Under the pieces are notes generated by a model. The model ran no database searches. It was not told the origin of the DNA and saw only the letters and a list, made by a program, of their open reading frames with translations. The position numbers were made by a program, and so were the translations under genes. From contig NZ_QFFZ01000008.1 in assembly GCF_004369225.1 (NCBI RefSeq), positions 1 to 64,000 of the forward strand: a DNA stretch of 64,000 nucleotides, given 5' to 3'. The stretch comes from Pelotomaculum propionicicum. Its GTDB lineage: Bacteria > Bacillota > Desulfotomaculia > Desulfotomaculales > Pelotomaculaceae. This document shows positions 9,120-17,515 of this stretch, piece after piece. Within the stretch, counting starts at the first letter, position 1. Each line of letters begins with the position of its first letter.

Positions 9120-10511
9120 TTAGAACTCGGCGTTTTTAGGGGTTCTGGGGAAGGAGATAACATCGCGGATGTTGGTCATCCCTGTCAGGTACATGATCAG
9201 TCTTTCGAACCCCAGGCCAAAGCCCGCGTGCCTGACGCCCCCGTATTTGCGGAGATCCAGGTACCACCAGTAATCTTCTTTATTTAATCCCAATTCGTCC
9301 ATCCTTTTTGACAGGTAGTCCAGCCTTTCTTCTCTCTGACTCCCGCCGACGAGCTCACCGACGCCCGGCACCAAAAGGTCCATGGCTGCGACAGTCCTGC
9401 CGTCATCGTTCAGCCGCATGTAAAAAGCTTTGATTTCTTTCGGGTAATCTGTTACGAAAACCGGCTTGCCGAAGTGTTTTTCGGTAATGTACCGCTCATG
9501 CTCGGTCTGCAGGTCGATGCCCCATGCAACAGGGTATTCGAATTGTTCACCGGATTTTTTCAGGATCTCCACTGCCTGACTGTAAGTTAGATGGCCGAAA
9601 TCGGATTTAACGATATTTGTAAGGCGCTCCAGCAGCGACTTGTCGACAAAGCTATTCAAAAACTGCATTTCTGCCGGGGTGTTTTCCAACACATAGCTTA
9701 CTATAAACTTAAGCATATCTTCGGCCAGGTTCATGTTTTCCCTGAGCCCGGCAAAAGCGATCTCCGGCTCGATCATCCAGAATTCAGCCGCGTGACGCGG
9801 TGTGTTGGAGTTTTCAGCCCGGAATGTAGGGCCAAAGGTATATACTTTGTTAAAAGCCATACAGTAGGTTTCCGCTTCTAACTGGCCGCTTACCGTTAAG
9901 TTTGTTTCTTTGCCGAAGAAATCTTTGGTGAAGTCGACCGCCCCTTTTTCATCACGCGGGGGCTTGTCAAAATCCAGGGTGGTTAACCGGAACATTTCTC
10001 CGGCGCCTTCCGCGTCACTGCCCGTGATAATGGGTGTGTGTACGTGAACAAAGCCGTTTTCCTGAAAGAATTTATGGATGGCGTAAGCGGCGACCGACCT
10101 GATTCTGAAGACCGCGGAAAAGGTGTTTGTACGGGAGCGCAGGTGAGCAATGGTGCGCAGGTATTCAAAGGTGTGTCTTTTTTTCTGCAGAGGGTAGTCC
10201 GGCGCGGAAAGTCCTTCGATTTCTATACACTCCGCCTTTAACTCGAAAGGTTGTTTGGCCCCGGGGGATTCTGTAAGTTGGCCCGCCACCTTTATGGCTG
10301 AACCGGTGATCAGCTTAGATACTTCCTTATAGTTGGCCAGGTTTTCGTCAAATACAACCTGGAGGTTGGAAAAAAAAGTCCCGTCATTGAGTTCTATAAA
10401 ACCAAATGTCTTAGAAGACCTGAGTGTCCTAACCCAGCCATTTATTTGTATTCTTTGATGCAGGTATTTTCCCTTCCCCGCATACAGTTCCTTCACCGTA
10501 GCTGCTTCCAA
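9120..10511 (-). CDS. asnS: Asparagine-tRNA ligase
   Basis: A 463-residue class IIb aminoacyl-tRNA synthetase that charges tRNA-Asn with asparagine. An OB-fold anticodon-binding domain (about residues 15-110, [11 protein letters not shown]... FIELNDG) precedes the catalytic core, which has motif 2 ([21 protein letters not shown] region) and motif 3 ([15 protein letters not shown]) near the end. AsnRS and AspRS share this layout. The assignment to asnS rests on length (AspRS is about 590 with an insertion domain) and on the N-terminal [21 protein letters not shown] form. The start is TTG at 10511 with GGAAGGGGA in front. I see no T-box sequence upstream, unlike metG in this window. Confidence 0.93.
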   Translation of the reverse strand: MEAATVKELYAGKGKYLHQRIQINGWVRTLRSSKTFGFIELNDGTFFSNLQVVFDENLANYKEVSKLITGSAIKVAGQLTESPGAKQPFELKAECIEIEGLSAPDYPLQKKRHTFEYLRTIAHLRSRTNTFSAVFRIRSVAAYAIHKFFQENGFVHVHTPIITGSDAEGAGEMFRLTTLDFDKPPRDEKGAVDFTKDFFGKETNLTVSGQLEAETYCMAFNKVYTFGPTFRAENSNTPRHAAEFWMIEPEIAFAGLRENMNLAEDMLKFIVSYVLENTPAEMQFLNSFVDKSLLERLTNIVKSDFGHLTYSQAVEILKKSGEQFEYPVAWGIDLQTEHERYITEKHFGKPVFVTDYPKEIKAFYMRLNDDGRTVAAMDLLVPGVGELVGGSQREERLDYLSKRMDELGLNKEDYWWYLDLRKYGGVRHAGFGLGFERLIMYLTGMTNIRDVISFPRTPKNAEF

Positions 10512-10820
10512 TTCAAGTTCCCCTTCCCGGTAATGACTTATGTGGAGATATTTATTTTCCCCTTCATTTTTTACCCTGATTTTAGCAATTATTCTTTTCT
10601 ATTATTTTATTTTTTTGTACTTATATGATCAAGTAGAGATACACAACCCCCTTTGGATATCGTCGCAGTTACATACAGAGCCTTTTTCTTTTTTATACTT
10701 ACAGAGGTATGTTCAAAGGCTTCATTATGAAAAAGGCTTTACAAGATTGGATGCAACAGAAACCTCATGGTTTCCTCTCCCCAGGTGATATCCAAGAGAG
10801 GGTAGAGCCCTTCCTGCGCC
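10512..10820. other. Intergenic region upstream of asnS
   Basis: These 309 bases are AT-rich near asnS and hold no supported gene. Plus-strand frames here are low-complexity and lack ribosome sites. A promoter for asnS is expected, but I cannot assign it with confidence. Confidence 0.4.
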
Positions 10821-10849
10821 AAAAAAAAGCCGGTGTTTAAACACCAGCT
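10821..10849 (-). terminator. Intrinsic terminator behind the lepB pseudogene
   Basis: On the minus strand AGCTGGTGTTTAAACACCGGCT forms a near-perfect hairpin followed by eight T. It begins directly after the lepB stop at 10851 and shows that the gene remnant was once a proper transcription unit. Confidence 0.85.
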
Positions 10850-10850
10850 A

Positions 10851-11075
10851 TTAGTTTATTGTCCCTATATCAGCAAAGGGATAAAAGCGAAATTCAGCCT
10901 TGCCGATTATGTTTTGAACAGGCAGGGGGCCCCAGTATCTGCTGTCATTGCTTTTGTTCCGGTTGTCACCCATGAGGAAAATATGGATATAACAAGCGCT
11001 GTTACAATAATTTTGGCATATTCAATGATAACGGCCTTATAATTATCTCCATTGTATTCACTGCCTTTTAGAAAG
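10851..11075 (-). pseudogene. lepB: Signal peptidase I remnant with an internal deletion
   Basis: The minus strand encodes [20 protein letters not shown] then [20 protein letters not shown] and TAA. This is the C-terminal box of type I signal peptidase (the GDNRxxSxDSRYWG motif) and its last segment. Upstream, in a different frame, [17 protein letters not shown] looks like the N-terminal membrane anchor. The middle of the protein, including the catalytic Ser and Lys, is missing. The two pieces meet near 10975 with a frame change, so about 100 residues were deleted. No start codon is visible for the N-terminal piece. This is a dead gene that still has its terminator. Confidence 0.8.
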
Positions 11076-11076
11076 T

Positions 11077-11103
11077 AAAAGACGCCCTTAAGCGTCTTTT
11101 TTT
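11077..11103. terminator. Bidirectional hairpin after the HicB gene
   Basis: GACGCCCTTAAGCGTC is a short GC-rich stem flanked by A4 on one side and T7 on the other. It ends transcription of the HicB-like gene on the minus strand (stop at 11102) and could also act on the plus strand. Confidence 0.65.
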
Positions 11104-11308
11104 AAGGTTCCGGTACCGGCTGACCCGATTTCAGCCGGCTCTCGATCCAGCTTTTTTTGGCTTCCTCCAGTTTGGCCATGGCTTCCTGCGGCGTTTTGCC
11201 CTCGGCCACACAGTCAGGCAGGGCGGGAATCGCGGCAGCCCACGCCCCGGCAGCGCCTATCATCTTTACTTCATACTGCAGATTGAGGTAATAGTTTAAG
11301 TCTTTCAT
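11102..11308 (-). CDS. HicB-family antitoxin-like protein without HicA partner
   Basis: A 68-residue protein with the HicB partial RNase H-like fold: strands around YEVKMIGAAGAWAAAIPALP, then DCVAEGKTPQEAMAKLEEAKKSWIE, the typical GxT..EA...L signature. HicB normally neutralises the small RNase HicA encoded beside it. No HicA frame is seen on either side, and there is no C-terminal DNA-binding extension. Solo HicB proteins are common and of unknown role. A likely -10 (TATTAT) sits only a few bases before the ATG on the minus strand, hinting at a very short leader. Confidence 0.8.
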   Translation of the reverse strand: MKDLNYYLNLQYEVKMIGAAGAWAAAIPALPDCVAEGKTPQEAMAKLEEAKKSWIESRLKSGQPVPEP

Positions 11309-11771
11309 AGCACTTACTATAATACCACAAATAAATTTAAAAAGCTATACAGCTACGGTCATGCAGGTCTGATTGAATTTCAGGAAAGGTTCTGTTAATA
11401 TATTTTTGTACACTGAAGAAAGGGACGGGTAGAGAGGAATGAGGAACAGCTAGTTCTGGAACAAACAAATGTTTAGAGAGTTGCCGGGGGCAATTCTGTT
11501 CCGGGATGGGTTATCCCCGCCTTGTATTTAAATATGCCCGTTGTTTACAGAGTTCTTAGCAGTATACCATTTTGTTAAGGTCTTCTGCCATTTTGGCGGG
11601 TTTTTGCGAGGATAATCCTCCCGAAAAAATAATTCGGGGGGGATTTTTTTTGTTTTTAATTCAGACAACAGGAATAAACGGTCATGCTTTCGAATCATAC
11701 CAGGAGATATTGGACATGACGCTGAATTTATGGGAAAGCCGCCGCGGCGGTCCGGGCGGGTGAGGTAGGTT
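11309..11771. other. Intergenic region before the BtuF-like gene
   Basis: There is no supported gene. It contains an intrinsic terminator at 11613-11652. After it, a frame ending at 11763 (NGHAFESYQEILDMTLNLWE) may be a gene tail but has no start signal. The rest shows nothing recognisable. Confidence 0.4.
11613..11652 (+). terminator. Intrinsic terminator without a matching gene
   Basis: AATCCTCCCGAA pairs with TTCGGGGGGGATT across a short A-rich loop, and eight T follow. As no gene ends upstream on this strand, it may be an attenuator in the leader of the gene at 11772. Confidence 0.7.
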
Positions 11772-12593
11772 ATGAGCAGGATGCAAAGAATAGTTTCTTT
11801 AGTTCCTTCGTTTACGGAGATGCTGTACTTTTTGGGCCTGGAAGAGCGGTTAACGGGAGTAACGGAGCATTGCGATTTTCCGGAGGAAGCTAAAACCAGG
11901 GCTAAAGTCGGAACATTCGGCCAGCCGCGGCTGACCAGGATTCTTGCTCTTCAGCCGGACCTGGTGCTGGCTGACGCGGCTTTGCACAAGGCGGTCTCAG
12001 GTGATCTGAAAAACGCCGGAGTTGAAGTAATTCCCTTTACTCCTGTAAGTGTGGACGATATCTTTTGGGTGATGAACGAGATCGCGCAAGTTTGCGATGT
12101 TGAAGCCGCTGTGCGGCCGCTGATCGATTCGATGAGGGAGAGGGTGGAGCAGCTTGGCCGGAAGTCCGGCCATGGAAGGCCGAGGGTTTTCCGCATAATG
12201 AGCATGGACCCCATTGTTGCACCTGGGCCCGGGTCATTTCAATATGACGCGCTGCAAAAGGCCGGCGCCCAAATGATGGTTTTCCCAACGAAGGATCCTT
12301 ACATTAAGGTGGCGCCGGAGCAAATCATAGCATTCGATCCGGAAGTGGTTTTGTTTTGCGGTGTTGCTAAGGGGCAAGCGCCGCCCCTGAGATGTAAAGG
12401 CTGTGTTGCCAAAAGACCCATATGTCAGAGGACAGTGGATGATATCATAAGAAGAGAGTGGGCGCAAATAACGGCCTTCCGTGAAAACAGGGTTTATCCC
12501 ATACCCTGCCATACGATATGCAGGCCCGGTCCCAGGTTGATTGACGGCATGGAAAAGTTGCACAGCCGCTATTTTTATGTGACACTGAAATAA
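11772..12593 (+). CDS. BtuF/FepB-like substrate-binding-fold protein, cytosolic, with Cys cluster
   Basis: A 273-residue protein of the class III periplasmic-binding fold (PF01497 type). It begins RIVSLVPSFTEMLYFLGLEE and carries FDPEVVLF in the second lobe, as in cobalamin-binding BtuF. It has no signal peptide or lipobox, so it should stay in the cytoplasm, and no ABC permease or ATPase gene is nearby. It also has cysteines at CKGC, PICQ and PCHTICRP in the second lobe (about residues 202-250), which could bind a metal or cluster. Transport is therefore doubtful; intracellular corrinoid or metal binding is a better guess. The ATG start has GAGGTAGG in front. Confidence 0.75.
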   Translation: MSRMQRIVSLVPSFTEMLYFLGLEERLTGVTEHCDFPEEAKTRAKVGTFGQPRLTRILALQPDLVLADAALHKAVSGDLKNAGVEVIPFTPVSVDDIFWVMNEIAQVCDVEAAVRPLIDSMRERVEQLGRKSGHGRPRVFRIMSMDPIVAPGPGSFQYDALQKAGAQMMVFPTKDPYIKVAPEQIIAFDPEVVLFCGVAKGQAPPLRCKGCVAKRPICQRTVDDIIRREWAQITAFRENRVYPIPCHTICRPGPRLIDGMEKLHSRYFYVTLK

Positions 12594-12618
12594 AGACAAA
12601 GAAGGAGCCGGAGATTAA

Positions 12619-13068
12619 TCAACAACACTTATTGGGCAGGCTTTTTACCAGTATTTCAAGGCTTTCCAGCACTTGTTCCCGCTTTTCCGGGGGAATGGCT
12701 TTGAAAGCATCCTGGTAGAATTGTTCCATACCGCTCTCTATATTTACAAAAAGTTGGCGGCCCTGGTCAGTCAGCCCGATGCTCAGATACCTTCTGTCCT
12801 CAGGATCTGTTTCTCGTGTAACCAAACCCTGCTCCACCAGGTTGTTGACAGTCCTGCTCATAGTGCTCTTATCCAGTCCCAGTATGCCGGCCAGGTTATT
12901 GACAGAAATACTGCCAACTCTGCCTATCTCCACCACAGCATGGCACTGGCTTAAAGTAACACCGCAGCAGGAAGCCTCACTTTTCTCCAGCAGTCCTAGT
13001 TTCCTGGTCAGCACCCTGACACACTCCCTCAGTCGCGACAGATCTTCTTGCGCAGGTATATGAAACAC
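12619..13068 (-). CDS. MarR-family transcriptional regulator with N-terminal Cys pair
   Basis: A 149-residue winged-helix regulator. The DNA-binding helices are around VNNLAGILGLDKSTMSRTVNNL, with the wing DPEDRRYLSIGLTDQG. A Cys-Cys (SCCGVTLSQCH, about 39-49) just before the first helix of the domain, and CC at the very end, suggest thiol or metalloid sensing; similar Cys-bearing MarR proteins are often found beside arsenic genes. The start is GTG at 13068. The GGGAGG site overlaps the start region, so translation may be weak. Two TTGTATAATRCAA palindromes lie 13-41 bases upstream, the likely autoregulatory operators. Confidence 0.88.
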   Translation of the reverse strand: MFHIPAQEDLSRLRECVRVLTRKLGLLEKSEASCCGVTLSQCHAVVEIGRVGSISVNNLAGILGLDKSTMSRTVNNLVEQGLVTRETDPEDRRYLSIGLTDQGRQLFVNIESGMEQFYQDAFKAIPPEKREQVLESLEILVKSLPNKCC

Positions 13069-13080
13069 CTCCCAGGGGTA

Positions 13081-13109
13081 TTGTATAATACAACAGTTGT
13101 ATAATGCAA
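13081..13109. promoter_or_regulatory. Tandem MarR operators overlapping the promoter
   Basis: TTGTATAATACAA (13081-13093) is a perfect palindrome, and TTGTATAATGCAA (13097-13109) repeats it with one mismatch. They are spaced 16 bases centre to centre. On the minus strand they contain TATTAT, a -10-like element, so binding by the MarR protein would block its own promoter. Confidence 0.75.
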
Positions 13110-13117
13110 CCCGTTTA

Positions 13118-13216
13118 TTATAAAATTTCTTTAATTTGTTCCGGGTTGAAACCTACCACCAGTGTTTTTCCGTCAGTCAGCAGTGGGCGGTACATCATTT
13201 TGGGGTTGGCTGTTGC
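13118..13216 (-). pseudogene. C-terminal stub of an ArsC/Spx-family reductase
   Basis: The minus strand reads ATANPKMMYRPLLTDGKTLV then VGFNPEQIKEIL and TAA. This matches the conserved end of ArsC/Spx/YffB thioredoxin-fold proteins (NPKL.RRPLL.DG..LVVGF). A TAA at 13219 immediately precedes it, so the first 80 or so residues with the redox Cys are gone. It ends 9 bases before the MarR operators. Its position beside a Cys-bearing MarR gene fits a former arsenic or thiol-stress locus; that link is inference. Confidence 0.7.
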
Positions 13217-13375
13217 TTACATATTAGCATTTGGCATTTTATTTGAACAGAGGAAGAGATTTCTTATTTTAGGCAACCCTTATACGGTAAAACTACAGCT
13301 AACACAGAATTAACAATTATTATTCCATGTTAGTTTTTATATTGAATGGAGGAGTTTTTATAGAACTTCGCCCCT

Positions 13376-13400
13376 GAAAACCTCCGGGCTTGTCCCGGAG
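13376..13400 (-). terminator. Probable terminator of tex
   Basis: On the minus strand CTCCGGG pairs with CCCGGAG, followed by GTTTTC. The T-tract is short. It lies 18 bases after the tex stop. Confidence 0.55.
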
Positions 13401-13417
13401 AAGGTTCACGAAGAGCC

Positions 13418-15619
13418 TTACACCCTGTTTTTCATAGAAAGAGATACCCTGCCTCTTTCCAAATCTACCGCCAGTACCCATACTTTGACCACGTCTCCTA
13501 CCGAAACCAGGTCCAGGGGGTGTTTAACACGGGTGTCCGACAGCTGTGAAATGTGAACCAACCCGTCATTTTTGATGCCAATGTCAACAAATGCCCCAAA
13601 ATCCACCACGTTGCGGACAGTGCCGCTGAGTTCCATGCCGGGCCGCAGATCTTCAAGGCTTAAAACGTCGGTGCGGAATACCGGCGCCGGCAGGTCCTCC
13701 CTGGGGTCCCTGCCCGGCCGGGCCAGGGAGTCTAAAATATCTCTCAGGGTCGGGACGCCGGCTTCGAGCTGCGCCGCGATCTCCTTGACATCGACCCGGG
13801 CAATCTTAGCCCTGGCTTCAGGGCGGCCAACCTCATTCAGCCCGAAGCCGATCAGATCAATCAAGCGGTAGGCCAGGTCGTATGACTCCGGGTGTATTGC
13901 TGTTGCGTCCAGGATGTTTTCCCCGTTGCTGATACGCAAAAAACCAACACACTGCTCAAGTGTCTTGGGCCCCAGCCCGGGCACTTTGGATAACTCCTTG
14001 CGGCGTTTGAAACCACCGTTTTCATCACGGTACTGGACTATATTTTCGGCAACTTTTGCTTTGATGCCGGCCACATAGCCCAACAGCTGCGCAGAAGCTG
14101 TGTTAAGGTCAACACCCACGTAGTTTACGACAGATTCGACAACCTCGGCAAGCTTTTCATCAAGCTGTTTGGGAGGAAGATCGTGCTGGTACTGGCCCAC
14201 ACCTACCGCGCGCGGCTCAATTTTGACTAATTCGGACAAGGGGTCCTGAATGCGGCGGGCTATGGAAACCGCGCCCCGTTCTGACACGTCCAGGCCGGGA
14301 AATTCTTTCTTGGCCAGTTTGGAGGCGGAATAAACGCTTGCTCCGGCTTCGCTGACAATGGTATAAGACAGCCCCGGCTTGTTATAGGACCTGATAAACT
14401 CTGCCACAAAGACCTCTGTTTCCCTGGAGGCTGTGCCATTGCCTATCACTATGGCCGTAACCCCATACTTTTCTACCAGGCCGGACAGGATTTCTTCGGC
14501 CTCCTTAATTTTTTTCAGAGGGGGGGTAGGGTAAAACACCCCTGTCTCCAGCAGCTTCCCCGTCTGGTCTATGACACACCATTTACATCCCGTACGGTAA
14601 GCCGGGTCTATGCCCAGCACGACCTTGCCGCGCACCGGCGGCTGGAGCAGCAGGCTGCGCAGGTTTTGGGAAAAGACCTTGATCGCCTGAGCCGCTGCCT
14701 TCTCAGTTAATTCATTGCGGATATCCCGTGCCACGGAGGGGGCAATGAGCCGCTTGTACCCGTCCCTGATCGCCCGGTCAACATAGCTGGTGGTAGCGGT
14801 CCCTTCCTTTAAGAATCTGCTGCTGATCCACTTGATGATAGGATTTTCATCCACTTCAACAGACACACTCAGTACTTCTTCTTTTTCGCCCCTGTTAATG
14901 GCCAGTACACGGTGCGGCACTATTCTGCCGACCGGTTCCCGGTAATCGTAATAGTTGAGGTATATTTTGTCTTCAGAGGTTTTGCGCACGCTGGTGACCA
15001 GGGAAGCGGTCCGCCGGGTTTGCTCGCGCACCCAGCTGCGCACGTCGGCATCCTCGGCGACAATCTCAGCGACTATGTCCATAGCTCCCTGCAGGGCATC
15101 TTCAACTGTGGGGACTGCTTCAGATATATAGGACGAAGCCTCTTCCTCCGGGCTTCCAGAACTTGGGAAGGACAAAAGATATGCTGAAAGAGGTTCAAGA
15201 CCGTTTTCTCTGGCAGTACTGGCCCTGGTTTTGCGCTTTGGCTTATAGGGCAGGTATAAATCTTCTAACTGCGAGAGTTTGGTGCAGCTGGTGATTTTAG
15301 CCTGCAGTTCACCGGTGAGCTTGCCCTGCCCGTCAATCAGGCGAATTATTTCCGACTTTCTCTGTTCGAGGCTGGTGTAGTGCTTATTTAGCTCGTCAAT
15401 ATTACGGATCTGTTCCTCATCCAGCTCACCAGTCTGCTCTTTGCGGTAACGGGCAATAAAAGGAATGGTGTTGTCGGCTAAGAGACTGACCGTATGTTCC
15501 ACTTTATGCCGTGGAAGACCGGTATCCTTTGCTATAAGCGCGATAATATCAACCTGATTTATATTCAACTTATTTCTCCTCTTTGTTGGTTTTTCAGCTG
15601 TTTCCATAGCCCGGGACAT
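13418..15619 (-). CDS. tex: Tex-family RNA-binding protein with S1 domain
   Basis: A 733-residue Tex protein, close to the usual 720-780. In order: an N-terminal helical domain (ALIAKDTGLPRHKVEHTV, and PFIARYRKEQTGELDEEQIR at about 53-72), a YqgF/RuvC-like domain starting VVLGIDPAYRTGCKWCVID near residue 335, a helix-hairpin-helix section (LSKVPGLGPKTLEQCVGFLRI) and a C-terminal S1 RNA-binding domain (LRPGMELSGTVRNVVDFGAF) near 655-728. Tex binds nucleic acids and influences transcription and ribosome-linked processes. It is complete. ATGs at 15619 and 15607 are both possible starts. It is divergent from the fragment at 15643. Confidence 0.95.
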   Translation of the reverse strand: MSRAMETAEKPTKRRNKLNINQVDIIALIAKDTGLPRHKVEHTVSLLADNTIPFIARYRKEQTGELDEEQIRNIDELNKHYTSLEQRKSEIIRLIDGQGKLTGELQAKITSCTKLSQLEDLYLPYKPKRKTRASTARENGLEPLSAYLLSFPSSGSPEEEASSYISEAVPTVEDALQGAMDIVAEIVAEDADVRSWVREQTRRTASLVTSVRKTSEDKIYLNYYDYREPVGRIVPHRVLAINRGEKEEVLSVSVEVDENPIIKWISSRFLKEGTATTSYVDRAIRDGYKRLIAPSVARDIRNELTEKAAAQAIKVFSQNLRSLLLQPPVRGKVVLGIDPAYRTGCKWCVIDQTGKLLETGVFYPTPPLKKIKEAEEILSGLVEKYGVTAIVIGNGTASRETEVFVAEFIRSYNKPGLSYTIVSEAGASVYSASKLAKKEFPGLDVSERGAVSIARRIQDPLSELVKIEPRAVGVGQYQHDLPPKQLDEKLAEVVESVVNYVGVDLNTASAQLLGYVAGIKAKVAENIVQYRDENGGFKRRKELSKVPGLGPKTLEQCVGFLRISNGENILDATAIHPESYDLAYRLIDLIGFGLNEVGRPEARAKIARVDVKEIAAQLEAGVPTLRDILDSLARPGRDPREDLPAPVFRTDVLSLEDLRPGMELSGTVRNVVDFGAFVDIGIKNDGLVHISQLSDTRVKHPLDLVSVGDVVKVWVLAVDLERGRVSLSMKNRV

Positions 15620-15642
15620 TCTTTATTCTACCTAAACAGTGA

Positions 15643-15996
15643 ATCAGCTACAAGTATTTCGAAGGACTTTTTAAGGACCCGCGGGGGGGAAGATCCAAAA
15701 TAGCCGAATTTAAACTGCCGTCGGTCCTGGGATCCTGTTCCGCTTTGTTCTTTTCAGTTTTGCTGGTGCATATAAAGCTCAGGGGGGATTTTCCCGTCAG
15801 GGAAGTGCTGTACCTGGAATATTTCTACATTGCAATGTATTTTGCGATCCTGTTTACTATTGTTAATTCCTTCGTATTTGGTTCGGAAAACAACTTGTGT
15901 TTTGTCCACTACCGGGATAACCTGATTCCGAAGCTTTTATACTGGCCGGTTATTCTCCTGGTTTTGCTGGTAATCACAGTTTTTACTTTTTATTAA
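15643..15996 (+). pseudogene. C-terminal fragment of an unrecognised membrane protein
   Basis: The frame is open from 15643 to TAA at 15994-15996 with no ATG near its beginning; the first usable codon is TTG at 15745, inside a membrane helix. The translation has three hydrophobic segments (CSALFFSVLLVHI, FYIAMYFAILFTIVNSFVF, LLYWPVILLVLLVITVF) joined by short charged loops. It reads like the last third of a polytopic membrane protein cut off by the tex promoter region. A good terminator follows at 16008. I do not recognise the family. Confidence 0.5.
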
Positions 15997-16007
15997 AAAG
16001 TAAAAAA

Positions 16008-16047
16008 GCGCCTGTATTTTATAACCCCACAGGCGCTTTTTGTTTTT
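16008..16047 (+). terminator. Strong intrinsic terminator
   Basis: GCGCCTGT and ACAGGCGC form an 8-bp stem, followed by TTTTTGTTTTT. It closes the membrane-protein fragment. Confidence 0.88.
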
Positions 16048-16153
16048 AATTGTCTTCAACTACATTACTGTTGCTGATTTAACTCATAAAACAGGTTATA
16101 ATTACTAAAATGGTAAAACTTTAATTTGTTATTGATATTGGGAGGTATTGTCA

Positions 16154-17014
16154 TTGGCGGTAAATAAATTGATTAAGGCGGCAGGCCGGGGGGATCCACC
16201 GGAAAAGATTAAATACCTGGTTGAGGAAAAAGGGATGGATGTCAACGTGCGGGATGAAAATGGCATGAGCCCGCTCATTTACGCCGCTTTTTTCGGTCAT
16301 GCTGAAGTTGTTAAAACGCTGCTGGACTGCGGAGCGGATGTAAACACCCGCGGCAACAGCGGCGTTACTGTGTTGATGGCCGCACTGCAAAACGCGAGAA
16401 ACCAGGAGATCGCCAGGCTGCTGATTGACAGCGGCGCCGATGTCAACGCCTGTGACGGGCAGGGCTTGACCCCGCTCATGACAGCTGTCTATTCAGACAG
16501 TTTTGAGATGACGCATTATTTGCTGGAAAAAGGGGCCGACGTCCAGGTTAAAAACAGCAAAGGGTGGAGCGCCCTGGACCTTGCCAAGCAGAAAGGAAAC
16601 CACCAGCTGCTACAGGCGCTACACCAGGCTGGTTCTTTGAAAAATGCCGACCTGATTTACGCGGCCAGGATCGGCGACGCCAGGTGGCTGTCTGAGATGA
16701 TTAAAAACGGCGCTGACGTGAATGCCGCGAATGATGACCAGGAGACGCCGCTTTTGTGGGCGTCGTTCAATGGCCATGTGCGAGTGGTCAAGACTTTGCT
16801 GGACAACGGGGCCAGGGTGAATGACAGGAGTAAAGAAGGGTGGAGCGCTTTGATGGCCGCTGCGGAAACGGGCAGCGAAGAACTGGTAAAACTGTTGCTG
16901 GAAAGAGGCGCTGACATTGATCTTAAAACGGAAACAGGTGAAACGGCGCTGACCCTTGCCCAAAATAACGGCTTCAGCAATATTGTCGACATGATCCGTA
17001 ATTTTGTGAGGTAG
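16154..17014 (+). CDS. Ankyrin-repeat protein
   Basis: About 286 residues composed almost entirely of ankyrin repeats of 33 residues (for example DENGMSPLIYAAFFGHAEVV, then KTLLDCGADVNTRG). Two blocks of three to four repeats are separated by a degenerate stretch near residue 160. No signal peptide, membrane segment or enzymatic domain is present, so it is probably a cytosolic protein-binding scaffold. I place the start at TTG 16154, eight bases after GGAGG (16141-16145); the TTG at 16148 is only two bases away from that site. It is followed 18 bases later by a small membrane-protein gene that is probably co-transcribed. The partner is unknown. Confidence 0.85.
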   Translation: MAVNKLIKAAGRGDPPEKIKYLVEEKGMDVNVRDENGMSPLIYAAFFGHAEVVKTLLDCGADVNTRGNSGVTVLMAALQNARNQEIARLLIDSGADVNACDGQGLTPLMTAVYSDSFEMTHYLLEKGADVQVKNSKGWSALDLAKQKGNHQLLQALHQAGSLKNADLIYAARIGDARWLSEMIKNGADVNAANDDQETPLLWASFNGHVRVVKTLLDNGARVNDRSKEGWSALMAAAETGSEELVKLLLERGADIDLKTETGETALTLAQNNGFSNIVDMIRNFVR

Positions 17015-17032
17015 AACAGGGGGAGGGTGTCA

Positions 17033-17425
17033 ATGATCTATTTTTTATTAGCTGTTGGTATATTAGCCCTATTTGTTATTGTTTTTGGTGTGGTAGGGTA
17101 TTTCAAGTCAAAAAGAGATTATTCAGATTTTGTTGAATATACATTATCAAAATTGCCCGTTAAAAAAGCGGATATTTTAGAGATGAAAAAAGCCAAAAAT
17201 CAATATATCGTTTCTTTTATGGAACAGGGAAAGACTGCCACCAAAACATTTTCCGCCGGTGAAATCACTATTTTGTACGACTTAAAAGGCAGCGCTAAAC
17301 CTTATATAACCTTCAAGTCCCTGAAAAAAGACGTCCCTTTTCCACGGGTCAGGAACTGGTCGGTCAAGCAGGGTTTGTATAATGTTGAAGTACATGTGAC
17401 AGAGGAGTATATGCTCAGCATTTAG
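17033..17425 (+). CDS. Small membrane-anchored protein of unknown function
   Basis: About 130 residues: one N-terminal membrane helix (residues 2-24, FLLAVGILALFVIVFGVVGY), then a soluble part of about 100 residues with many lysines and beta-prone stretches (NQYIVSFMEQGKTATKTFSA, YNVEVHVTEEYMLSI). The ATG at 17033 has GGGAGGG six bases ahead, better placed than the GTG at 17027. It follows the ankyrin gene closely, so the pair is likely one operon. No family is recognised. Confidence 0.65.
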   Translation: MIYFLLAVGILALFVIVFGVVGYFKSKRDYSDFVEYTLSKLPVKKADILEMKKAKNQYIVSFMEQGKTATKTFSAGEITILYDLKGSAKPYITFKSLKKDVPFPRVRNWSVKQGLYNVEVHVTEEYMLSI

Positions 17426-17476
17426 TTCGATAGTCCCAAATAATGGTTGACAACAAAATATTTTGGAGGTACGATT

Positions 17477-17515
17477 ATGCTGACTGATTGCAGTCAGTGG
17501 AAATTGAGGTGCTGA
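17477..17515 (+). CDS. 12-codon upstream frame containing the TetR operator
   Basis: ATG at 17477 sits six bases behind GGAGGT and encodes 12 residues, ending at TGA 17513-17515. It overlaps the probable GTG start of the TetR gene (GTGCTGA), which itself has no good ribosome site. This suggests that TetR is translated by coupling to a short leader frame that contains the operator. The peptide itself probably has no role. Confidence 0.45.
   Translation: MLTDCSQWKLRC
17481..17496. promoter_or_regulatory. TetR operator, copy 1
   Basis: TGACTGATTGCAGTCA, 6-bp inverted arms with a 4-base centre. It is located at the start of the TetR gene. Two further copies lie before the RND operon. Confidence 0.8.

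Noticed and set aside
10512-10820. T-box leader of asnS
   Set aside because: No GGTGGTACCGCG-like core or leader terminator is present on the minus strand in this gap.
11572-11763. 63-residue frame before the BtuF-like gene
   Set aside because: It runs through a terminator hairpin and lacks a ribosome site; only its last 30 residues look protein-like.
13104-13313. 69-residue plus-strand frame with a hydrophobic stretch
   Set aside because: Half of it is antisense to the ArsC/Spx stub, which has clear family resemblance on the other strand.
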